A stretch of 64,000 nucleotides of DNA. Source: Petrolisthes cinctipes. Taxonomy: Eukaryota; Arthropoda; Malacostraca; Decapoda; Porcellanidae. Position 1 is the stretch's first letter. Each line of letters starts with the position of its first letter. Under the pieces are notes generated by a model, which saw only the letters and a program-made list of their open reading frames with translations, was not told the origin of the DNA and searched no databases. This document shows positions 21,072 through 33,400 of this stretch, one piece after another. A program made the position numbers and the translations under genes. The DNA lies in contig JAWQEG010001348.1 of the NCBI GenBank assembly GCA_033782935.1, forward strand, positions 62,001 through 126,000, given 5' to 3'.

Positions 21072-24000
21072 ATGGACCATAGCATTGTAACAGGCTTGGG
21101 CAGGACCCTTGCCCTTGGCCCAGAAGATGTGACGCTGATGTACTTGGATGAACCACAGGCAACCTCCACAGTAGCCAACAAAAAGACCAGGTGAGAAGAA
21201 GTGTAATAATTTAATAAGGCCCAAGTGCTAGAATGATTTTTATGATGGAGATGATTTGATAAACTGTTGAGACTTTAGGGGGTAATACACTTTTGGTACA
21301 TTAGAACTGCTTGATTCTTCCGAAGTATGCCAGAAAACAGGACCAGATTAACAAAAAGAATAGTGGCATGTTGCTTGGAATAGTTTGGAGGAATCGGTCA
21401 GTTGCTCCTGATTTACCCACATTGTACTTCTCCATTAACAGAATGGCAAAAAGGTCAGGGAGTAAGATGTGTCTATAATTTCTGAAGTTAGGCAGGGACA
21501 AAAATGTATTGTCTCTGTTTTGGACTTTGTATTGTTTTACTCAGTTTCACTCTCAAGAAAATATGTTTAGATTTAATTTAGCCTAATATCCATGCTGTGT
21601 GTTGGTACATCTTTGAAATTCCCCTGTGGACAGAGCTCTTGTAAAGAATTATAAAAAAGACTTAAATGTTTAGACAATGGAGGGCGTCCTTATGACATGT
21701 AACATCGTTTTTTTGTCTGTCAGAGAAAATTACTCGGCTTGATAGTCTTGAACAGTAGCAAATGGCTTTTGAATATTTTCTTTTTAATGTCAAATAATTT
21801 GTCTCATCTGAGGAAAGCACACATGACTTTGAAAGGTTAAAAAATGCTGATTATTTATCAACCCATATAAACTGCTTGTGTCTTAGACAATATACTTGAA
21901 CTACTGTAATACATTTTTTTTTTATGTAGCCTAGCTAACAAGAAAATCTGTGCTATTCAGGAGTGAGGACTTCATTCAATAATGTCTGTACTCTTTCAGG
22001 GAAGAATTAGAGCATCAGTACATAGCCACTTTGGAGGAGGAGAGGGAGGGCAGCAGAAGCAGGAGTGGTGGGTTCCAGAGACTAAGGGCCCGTTCCTCTG
22101 CCCACACTGCTGTTCACCTTGTTGCACCCAACACAATGGTTAGTTTAATTTAGGAGTGAAAATGCTGCAAGGTGAAGAAAGTGTTTTGTTTTGAACTTTA
22201 TGTATGCTGCTGATGTGGTGGTACTGTATTGGTATACAGTGAAAGGGACATAGGAAAATTAGTGAAGGGTCTTGCTGAGTGTGTGATGGTGGTTTAGTGT
22301 GTGGAGTGCTGCACAGAGGGAGTGACTGAGTGTAATCCATTTTATTGAGAATTTCTGTTCCTCCTGTTATTCTGACAAGTTGGCACCCGTGCAAAGTACG
22401 GGCAAGGGTCATTAAAGAGGATGTGCAAGCACACAAAATATATGTACAGATTTCAGTATTATATTTTGTAAATGTATTTACATATCTCTTCTTAGAATAT
22501 CATAGAATAAAATGGCAAAATTGCTTAGTACCCAGTCCCTGCGTGCTTGGCTCTATCAGGCCTCATCACTCGATCACATCACAGCCATACCTGGGTTTAA
22601 TAGTAGTAAGATTTCATTTTTTTACCCCTGCCTCTAAAGCCTTCTACCCTTTGAAAAGAGGGAAATGAGATATTGGTGATGTTACTATGGATGTGTATAT
22701 CATCTGTATTTTATGAGCTCCTTTTTCTGCTTGGTGATAAAGGGTGTGCCAGGATAATTCTAAAGTACCTAAAGTCGGGACAAACTAACAATCTCAATAG
22801 GCCACGCCTCCTCCAGACTGTACAATACTCATACGGCTGGCAGCGGTGTCTGTAGCACCAACGATAATTACAGTACTCGTAATAACTATATTTGAGTACA
22901 CTAATTACTAATTTTCATTTCATCACAAGTTTACTGTTTTCAGCAACTCATATTTCAGTTTCTCATGTGTCATTCATTACACTGATAACGACATCAGAGT
23001 TCGGAAAGTTTACATTTTAGTTGGGTCTTTAATAATGTTTGAAATTATGTTTAACGGTTCACGGCGGGAGCAGTCTGCTAGGCCTATGTAACAAAGGGGA
23101 GTCAAGGACACGCGCTAGTGCCTTACTGACTGCTCGGGGGGGAAGGTCATGGCGTCCGTCACTCCACTTCCAGCTTTACCCCAAGTCAAGCTAGAAATAT
23201 TGTCTTTAACATGTTCAAGTACTTCGATAAGAGAGAAATTGCACAAAATTAGATGCAAAGCTACAGGTATTAAAACATTCTTTTATTGTTTAATGGATTA
23301 TATAATAGATGTTATCAGTACCGTGGTCGGATGTCAAGTGGCAGCATCGAGACTGGTACGAGAACATATTAAAAAATCCACGTCGCTGACGGGAAAGGGG
23401 CCATGGCCTATTGAGATTGTTAGTTTGTCCTGACTTTAGTAACTTCTTAAACTTTTCTGGTTTTTCGTATCGCATCTTGCTTTATAATACCGGTAATTAT
23501 GTAAATGAAATAAAAGTTTAGTCGATGTAACGAGGAGGCACATTTCATCTTGTTTTGTACATGTTTCACTTTTGCTCCCTGAATACAGTATTGTCATTGC
23601 TGTGTAAGTTACAGTGGCATTTCATACACTACATGAATACACTGATTTTCTTCACATATAAAATACTAATGTCTTACTGCCACTTCAGGCTTGGATTCAT
23701 TACACAAGTTACCTTTTTCCAGTCTTTTATTCATTACACAAGTAATTTCAGGGTATGATGAGGAGATACAGTAATATTTTATATGGCAGGTGGAAGGCAG
23801 CAATCAAAGAGTGAGTGGCGAAGATCAGGAGTCCTCCAGCCTGGGCTCTATGGGAACTGTCCAGCTCATCAATGTGGATAGCATGAGTGGTGAGTTGATG
23901 ATTTTTGGTAGGCTATGAATGCATTCATCCCTTCTTATCAATATTGTAAAGGTTAACCATAATTGTATCCCACCATCACCATTAGATCCCTTGAATGACT

Positions 24001-25184
24001 TTTCACATCACTATTGTTATTCTAGTTCCAATCATGTTTTGCATAATTGACCATGTTAAGTGTATGGTGATGTATTATTGTGCAAGCAGAGAGGGGCTTT
24101 ATATTGATTGTAGGTTGTGTTGGTAGTGGTGGGAGGAATTTACAGTTAGAGTATATTATTTTAATGTCCCCTGACTCCACACCTATCATAATGGCTAAAT
24201 GCTGAGTACTCATTACGCAGGGATAAGGAGCCCTGCATTAGTAATCAGATGTCATTGAGAGCTTCTGTGATATCAATGTTTTTAGTAGTTGCTGGCTAAG
24301 CTCAGGGGATTGGAGAACACCCATAAATCACATCTGGTCTGAGAATGTAGGAGAAAGAAAATAGATGCCCATGTAGGCCTAATAAACCTTTGAAGGTGCC
24401 TTTAGCTGCTGGTCTAAAATTGCTGTGTGTTTCAGGACTATCATCAAGCAGGTTCCTTGTTGATCACACCCAAATTCATCAGTTACCTCCAGGTATCTCT
24501 CCTTCATAGTATACATAGTTTTATATTTCTCATTATACTCTATTCCTTAAATTCCCAGTACAGTATATCTTTAAATAAGTGTCTTTGGAAATTATTATAA
24601 AGAAATCTGGATAAATTATTTACCTCATCTATACTATTCAGGCCAATATAACGACATTGTATATAACTTAAAAAAATAAATATAAGCTTCCTAATAATGC
24701 TTTCTGAAACTTTTCATTAACATTTGCAGAACAGTAAACTAACACAAGCTTTTTAAAGGGGAGTAATGCAATACACAGTATCTACTTGACCTTCTAAATT
24801 GCATAAATTGTATTAAAACTGTATGCTTTTATGTCACCTCAGTTAGTGGGAATCGTTTAGATTATGTCATCCTGTGTGCTGACCCTAAATGTGTTGATAA
24901 TTGGTACTGTCTGAACTCTTATTGTATACAGAACTGCTGGACACTTCTCCACCCAACACAGCTCCAGCTTCCCCTACACTCCACACCACTCCAACCAAGA
25001 CTTCCTCTTCACTTGCATCTGCTGACTCGCCACTCTCCACAGGTGAACTCACTCCAGAGGACCTTATTAATGTACCAGGTAAAGAAATAAAGTAATTGAA
25101 ACATTGCCATGAATCATCTGACAACATGTGACCTCTTTTGTGTGTAGTGTGTGTGTATATATATATATATATTATTATTATTAT

Positions 25185-25232
<48 letters not shown>

Positions 25233-25817
25233 GTAAAAGTCCTGTCTTTCGGCACCTTCGGGACCAAGTAGGTGCTGAAACATTGAATTTGCCGAATCAT
25301 TGGATAATTGTTTAGCATGTGATTTATTGTAACAATAAGTAATGAATAGTTTAATACATAATGTATTTTTTTCCGTATTTATTTGTGAAACACAAAAATC
25401 AAGACATATTTATGATGTGTAGATGATGTGTTGCTGGGAGCGTTTCTTCATTACAGAAGAAAGATTTCCACTTGTTGAAGCCATTTTTCAATAATAAATG
25501 TTCATAATAATAAAAGCTCACCACAAGTTCACCACGCATTCGAAAGTGACTCTCACTCACAAGGGAAGAATACGGGATAACCTCGTTGTCTCGTATGCTC
25601 TACTCTTACCCTCTCACACAAGAGCCCGGGTAGCTAGCCAGTTAGCCTAATGGGAGGTGTTTAGTCCATAACATCACTACACAAGATGGCTGACGTTCAT
25701 GGCGCCTTTTTCAAAGCTGTCATGTACCGATATCTTTTGGAAAGTGTGTCGAATAATTATCAGAATGGAACTTTTTTAAAAAAGTGCCGAAACGTTGGAT
25801 GCCGAAAGACTGGACAC

Positions 25818-25848
<31 letters not shown>

Positions 25849-25853
25849 GTTAT

Positions 25854-25888
<35 letters not shown>

Positions 25889-27495
25889 CAGGGTTGGATC
25901 CAAAATACCTGGAGCACAGTCCTGAAGTGCTGAGGTGGCAGGAATCATCTCTTGTGCAGGACCACTCTTTTCCGCCCTCTCTTCAAGCTCACCAATGTAT
26001 GTCACAAATCAGTTTATTCCCTTACCCCATTCTACGTTCATGTTCTAAGTAAATATGTTGATTGGAAATTTTTAAGAGCAGAGAGAGAGATGTGGCTATT
26101 TGTGTTTGTGGAGGGTACTGGTAATAATTTGGAGTGGATGGGATAAGTAATGTTCAAACTTTCTGGCAGAATTATACTGTGGTTTCTTGCTTCTTTGAGA
26201 AGGGTCAAGTATGAAGTACAGTACCTAGGATGGGAGAGACCTTTTGTGTTCATAACATTTTTAGGTAATTTATTCATACAAAAGTAAGTAAATAAAGTTA
26301 ATGGCATGTCCTGGGTGAAGGTAACGAAGTGGCACTAATTAAAATTTGCAGTTGAAGAAGAGGAAGTGGAGGAAGAGATAAGTGGGTTGCCAGTGTCAAT
26401 GGTGAAACCTCAACATTTACCACCTGAAGATCACTCCCTCCTTGCTGAAGTGGAGAGGTCCAAGCTCCTTTCAAATTCCTGTAACTCCCTTGGTTCAATT
26501 GGTCTCCAGGAGTTTGACCCTGACACTTTAGAACTCTCACAGTAAGTCTCTGGACCAGTCTAGTTGTTTTTGTCTGAATGTAATCCAGACCGTCCAGATT
26601 CATGTACAGTTTACAATTACAGTACATTGTTCCTTCATTTATGTTTTGGTTCATTGTATTCATTATGGAAGTACATTTTAGGTCATTTCAAATTATCCTA
26701 TTTGTGTTGTTTAATAATAATTTAGAACTTGTGGATTCATTCTAAAGTTGTATAATCACTACAGACATCTATCAGTGATGGCCCAAAGTAACAATAATGA
26801 TGACATCAGTAATTGTGGGGATGTTGCAGAGAGGCAGAAAGGGGAAAACATGAATCAGACTGGTTTGCCATTGCTACAGAGCAGGGAGAACTAGCCAGCA
26901 TGATGGATGGGGAAGAATTTAAAACACCTGATGAGCACTTCTTTGAGGTTGAGGAGCTCCTGCACCATGAAGAACACAGGTCAGTAACTACGGTGGCCCA
27001 CTGAAGCGATGACATGATTACAAACTATGATATAATGGCCAGTGAAAATTAAGATAACCTGGTTAGGTTAGGTAGTGATTAATTTACAGCCTTTACAGGT
27101 AGTTAAAATGGGGCTATTATAGGGCCTTTATAGATAGTGATTAAAAATTACTGGATATTGTAATAATGAGGTGTGATAGATTTTGTCTATTTTTTCATTA
27201 ATCTTTTCTCCTTCTCTCTCATTTTCTTTTGCCTTGGCTGCCCTGCATTGTGGGATGAAAAGTAAGAACATTTTGACCATGAATTATATGTCCAGATATA
27301 CATACTATAGATACTGTAACTAGTTCTGTATGTAAATAAAAGCTAGATAGACACTATATGCTTTTAGTATGATTTCCAAATGTAACTACAGTGAGTCTTT
27401 TGTGATAGGTTTGAACAAGGTGGCAGCAGTTTGGGTGAACAACTTGACTTCTCCAACTTCTCTGGTATTCATGGGGTCACTGAGATCACAGTCAG
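21072..27495 (+). CDS. CEP192: CEP192 N-terminal exons 1-9
   Basis: Nine small exons encode ~365 aa of mostly acidic, Ser/Pro-rich sequence (LSSSRFLVDHTQIH, TPEDLINVPGLDPKYLEHS, EEEEVEEEISGLP, DEHFFEVEELLHHEEH). In vertebrates this end carries PLK4- and kinase-docking acidic segments; the acidic runs here are the natural counterparts, though I cannot align them residue by residue. Exon 8 is placed at 26830 because an acceptor at 26764 would read into TAG, while 26830 restores the frame on both sides. Exon 6 has an extreme poly-T acceptor tract. Confidence 0.85.
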
Positions 27496-30400
27496 GTGAG
27501 TGTTTGTGACTGCTGAGACAATCATCATGAAACAACTTTGTTTTTGTTTTGTTTTTCCTTTAATCTCAAGTGCCCTTTGATTGATTAGTATAGATATATC
27601 CCCTCATTCGATAATAGTTGACACACATGAGGCACCTAGAGATAGAATGACAAAATATCATTGTGGTGATATTTTCGTTTCGGCTCCATTTGCCTGTATA
27701 AGTTGAGAAACACAAAATATGGTTGTGATACATGTTGGAGTCAGTTGTGCATGAGCTAGGTAAAGTCAGCATTCACAAGAGAAATAACTTTAGTATTACA
27801 GTGCTGTAATTATAGTACTGTTCTCTGTGATATTTTCTTAACCCATAATACTTGTTTTTTGTTTACGGTGGAGAATCTAGCATAAACTTGTGGAGAATTT
27901 GAGAAATGTCATAGGTGATGCTTTTGTATTTCTGTATTGTAAGAAGCTATGCAAAACATTTAATTGGTAATGAGGGTGTTAATCTGGGCCACATTTTTTG
28001 GTAACAGATCATCATTGCTACCAAGTCCATATCGGTCACTGGTTGGGGAGAACAACAAGATTGTTGTGGAAGAATACTTGAGGTCACGCAGTGAAACTCT
28101 TGGAACCCTTGGTAGTCGGGAGAATAGGGTGAGTCAAGCTTAATTTGTTTTCTGGGTGTAATGCCCATATACCTGTACTATTGTTTCCACATTACCATTC
28201 TGTCATCATTGTGAAGGTGGGCTCAGTGCATGTCTAGTACAATTCCTATGATCAAAATATTAGTAGGTACAAAAGATGTGTACTGAACTTTTTCAGTGGT
28301 TGAATGGTAACAGCTATTGTTTGCTGTTTAGATGAGTCTGTTTTGAACAATACTGTACAATTAAGAATATTTTGTGACAAACTTCTGAAGCATCTAGCTG
28401 CAATATAAATTTCAAATGTTGGTTATTGTAGACCTTTAAATGTGTAAGAATATAAGAAGATGAAAGCCATTCATGTGTGCAGTGCTGTGTCAGTTGAAGA
28501 ATTGTGATAGGCCTGCATATTTAATATTTAAATTGTTATGATTATTGTGTCGACATGAAGCATGACAAAGATTATAGAGCTTATAAGTGTAAACTATTTT
28601 GACTGAAAAGTTAATGTCAACTCCTGGCCTCCAGCCCAACTTTGGCACAACGGTTCACTCCCCCCCACCACCCAGACCTCCCAGGTTACTCTACACCACC
28701 CTTGATGATACTTCCGAGCAAGACTCCAACTACGAAGGTATTGTTCTTCAGTTCAAGGCTTTTCACTCTAACCTGGCACATCAGCCTGTCTCTTACCCCT
28801 GTAGTTTTAAACTACACTCAGCGTCCCTTACCCTCGACACACTCACTAACCCTAGTGTGAGTGAGGCTACTTTTGCCTTAGCGTTAAACACTCCCTCTCT
28901 CACTCGCTCCCTTACATTCACAGTTGGCAGCCCTTACTCATAAAATATGAAATTTTGGCACTATTACCACCCTATATATTACTTATATTCAATTTAATAT
29001 TAAAACAAAAACTATTAATGGAGATATTATAATCATTTCCTTGATAATAACCCTAAATTTGATTGTTGTGCTGAAGACCGTAATCCAGATTTTTTTGTCT
29101 TTCTGTAACTTAAGTTACTGTATTTGACCAACATTTCAAGTGCATAGATGTATGCTGAGAAACACAGGTTTACATACATTACTCTACATTAATCAATTGT
29201 TCTAACACATAAACCATCTGTGTCATATTGTTCTGTTCAAATTTTTTTATACAAGCACGAAGTCGGAAGAATTGGCATGGATCCCATTTCATATATAGAA
29301 CCATGTCAACATTTCTGCCATTACGCAATAAGGTCACTCGACAATTTTTGTTTGTGGACGTCTCAGTATCCCATTAGTATACATATGAACATATATTTTA
29401 TGTCCAAAAAACTTCAAGTGGTGGGAGTCACCAGTTAGCTGTGAAGAACGGCGAGGACCAGGGTGTGTTTACAATGTGCAATTGACTCCAACGTATCCTT
29501 ATGGTGTTCATAAAAGTAACTGGAACTTGCCCCGTAGATGAATATATGTGTTATAAATACGAAAATATGGTTGCAATTGCTTGTAAATTTGTTTCTAAAT
29601 ATATCTGTATAGATATTATTTTGTTTTTATTTATTATTTCAATACAGGGTCTCAATAAGGCATGGTCCACCCTCTCTGGCCACTCATCCCTTTAATTCCA
29701 ATAATATTCAGGGTTTGTGATGTGGCAACTGAGTGTTCCTCATAGGGAGGGGTGTTTAAAACTACGATTTTTTCAAGTAAGGGCCCTCAAATTTTTTAAA
29801 ACTACGGGCGTTAACCTTTTTCCTTCCATTTATTTATATATTTGTTATTTATTTAGTAAGTTTTTATTAATTTCCTTTGTTTAGCACAAACCCTGGAGTG
29901 TGAGACTTACTGGCTAAATTAATGTTGAGACAAGGTAACACTCTGGCTAATGATTCAGACATTTGAAGAAGGTGTACGATAGTGAAGTCGTGGGACCTGG
30001 TGTGAGAGGCAGACCTCCTGTTAGATGGTAGAACAGAGTGGAAGAGTATGTGAGAGAGAGAAGTGTGAGGGGGGGAGGGGGGTGGAACAAGTGAGGAGGG
30101 AGTGCTGGAACAGGGAAAACTGGAGACTTATGCCATGGCCACCCCCTTGGTGGGAGTTCCCGGAGGGAACGAGGTGTCGGAGCTATAGATAGATAGATAG
30201 ATAGATAGACCTACCACCATATATTTTAGGTACAATTTATGGAAATATAAAGGTACAACTGTTGTATAGCCATTGTACAAAAACACTGTTTCCTATAATT
30301 TATTTCTTATGCTCGGGTTTGACACACAGGCTTTGGGCATATAAACATTTTCTGATGGCTACAGGTACTCTAAGGGATTTAGGTAAACATGGAAGCTGTC

Positions 30401-33400
30401 TCTTCTCACTCAACATTAGGAGTAAAAATTATATAATTTTCTCTTTTATGTCTCAGGAAGCTCCGGGACAATTATGCACTGCAGTTCAGATGCAAACAAA
30501 AGCATTGGTGTTGGAGACAAAGTTCCTGAGAACAGACAACAATCAGTAGAATGTAGTAACAGGAGTGGTGGTACTATGGACAACACCAACAGCAGCAGCA
30601 GTGGAGATGACAAGGAGCAAGTCAGTCACAGCATTTTAAGTCAACCGATGAATACTAAATATAAAAATCCCTTGAAGGATAAGTACAGAAACCTAGAGAC
30701 CACCAATGCTTCCCATGGAATGGAGAATTACACACCAGGGAGTGAGGTGAAGAGGACTTCCCTTGGCAGACATATGGAAAATATACATGCATATGAAATA
30801 GGCAGTTACAGTAACCCAGAGCAGCAGGTAGAAACTAAATACAGAAAATTTATGGAAGATGAAAGCAGAAGCAATTGGATTGGTGCCTCTGAGGGTCATG
30901 ATAAGTATACACCAAGGAATGAGTTAAAAATTATATCCCCTGTTGAAGATATTAAAGATAAGCAATACAATTATGGGAGACTTGGGACATCTCAGCTACC
31001 TGATGTATGTGTTCCAAGCACTGAGGGGCTTAATGAGGCAGAATCTTCATTGCTTCAGAGAACTCTTGATATGGAGAGGAGTTTAAAGGACCCAGGAGGG
31101 AAAGTTGATGTGGAAAAGATAACCTCCCTGCTCAAGGAAGCACAGGATAATCCTTATGTGCAGACCCTCATCACCAGGATCCTGGTGATGCAGAATGAAA
31201 AGTTATCTGTCTCTCATTCGACCATGGACATAACTAACCTTGAACTGAGTACTGAGGTACTAAACCTGAGACAGCAGAAGGAAGCTTTGCGGGCTAGACA
31301 CATCAGCAATCCGGGCCAAAAGAAGCAGTCATTTGGTAAGGAAAATGTACTTAAGGTTACAAAGAGCCCTGATAGAACATTGGGCAACAGGTGTGTCTCT
31401 GACAAAAATATGTCCAAAAGCCCAAAGAGAATAATGGTCCACAGTTCTGATAGAAATATGAACCAGAGCTCTGTTAGGAAGATGACTCACAGCTCAGAAA
31501 AAAAATTACAACAAACATCTGCACAGGAGGTGTTACTTGCAGTTCCACGTAAACACATGGAGAAGTTGAAAGCTGAGAGGACAAATTCTGATCCTGGGGT
31601 CTTGGCACTTAATCAAACAAAATGTAGCCACTCTGAAGAGAACCAGGGAAACACCAGAGTAGACATACAGCTGCAGCAACAAACCAAGCATATCCAATTT
31701 AAAGACAAGCTGGAAGACACCAACGTTGATTCCATCAAGAAGGCTCAGTACAGATCCAAAATTCTTGAAGACACGGCCAGGCTACAACTCCCAGAGTTCC
31801 ATGGAAGCAAGGGCATTGGGGTTGATTCATCAACCCCCTGCCAGTCTCATGTCCGACTGCCCCAGGACATGTATAGGACTGGTGGTGATACCTTGCAGAC
31901 AGTGTGTCACCCAGGCAGTCGGCGATCTGAACTTCATACAGCAATTCAGTCTGATGGATCAGCATCTGCTGATGAGTTAGGGCAGAGATCACAAACACAC
32001 TCGGGAACTGGTGATAGTAAGGGATTTTTAGGGGTTCCAAGCACTGAGCCTCCTACTGCAACTCCATCAGTTAGTTGTAGTGATAGGATGACTGGAAGGC
32101 CACCACAACACACAACCAAAAAACCCCAGCCCAGGATGGGGGTACTAGGGCAGGGAAGAGGAGGAGGCAAAGGCACTGAAACTACTGCCCTTTCTAATCA
32201 GTCTGGTCAGATATCATCAGGGATGGCCTTTGTAAAGGCTGTACCTAGAACACACACGTCTCAGACCCACAAGCTTTCATCACAAACCTCTTTCAAACAC
32301 GCATCTGCTCCACACTCCTCACATGCTCCACACACTAACACATTTGTACCAAACAGACATACCACTGCCACTGTTAAAGCACCACTGGAACCAGATGCTG
32401 TTTTTAGTATGAAACCCACAACTAAGGCAAAAGATAATCATCTAGAGCTTAAAGCAGCACCAAGAGAAACAAGACCTCTGCCAGTCAATACACCTGCCTC
32501 ATCCCTATCAACAAGCGTGCCAACTGGTTTACATTCACTTGGAATGGGAAGGGAATCTGCAGGAACAGCGACCATGCAATCCTCAGTCCCCACTTCAGCA
32601 CTTAGGCAACATCATTCGCATGAAAATGTTTCAAGGACCACTAGCAGCTTGGCAGGTTGGTCAATGCATATTAACATTTCTCTACATTCTCTGTTCTTCT
32701 CTTGATTACAGTATAAGTGGTGAGTAATGATTGATTCAGTAATTTGTTATACATGTATGTGGGTGAGAGTGCACATGTATGATCATATCTGTGCAAGTGT
32801 GTGTGTGTGATGTTGAGGTGTCTTGGATAATACTGTACAGTATTGTAATATATGTTGCAGATGTGTGTGTACCAGAACAAGTGTCACTGGGACAGATGTG
32901 TGTGCTGGGCATGGCTACCTACACCACCTTCACCCTCCATAACCCACATCCACGCTGGACACACTTTTCACTCAGACTACTTAAGGTCAGCCACTAGCTT
33001 TCGTACTAGTACTGTACTGGAATATTGTCAGTTTGAATCAGTTCATGTACAGTTGCTCAACCTTTGCCAGTTAAGTGTATCATTGCCTGTAAGGATTACA
33101 GACATGGGGTAATAGTTATATGTAATTATTATAATACTAGACTATTACAATAGTAATAGATAAAATAATCATAGCTGTAATAGTAATAGAATGCAAAGTA
33201 ATAGATAATTGTATATTGCTTTCCTATTATAGAGTCAAACACTAATTTTAAATAACTTAGTTTTCAAGTTTCAAACTAAAAATTATATATGCATTGTCAG
33301 CCTACTGTTAATGAAAAAGAAATGCTATGTAGCAACCGCACCTCCCTCAGCAACAGTAAATGACAGGGCTATCAAGCATCTGTATCTCCCATAACAAAAA

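Noticed and set aside
22140..22436. 98-codon minus-strand frame beside CEP192 exon 2
   Set aside because: Intronic with no family features; it overlaps nothing conserved.
24885..25283. 132-codon minus-strand frame with long Lys and Ile runs
   Set aside because: It is the reverse reading of a T/ATT microsatellite plus antisense of CEP192 exon 5.
26765..26979. Using the AG at 26763-26764 as the CEP192 exon 8 acceptor
   Set aside because: The frame carried from exon 7 then runs into TAG. The AG at 26828-26829 keeps the frame and gives continuous acidic sequence.
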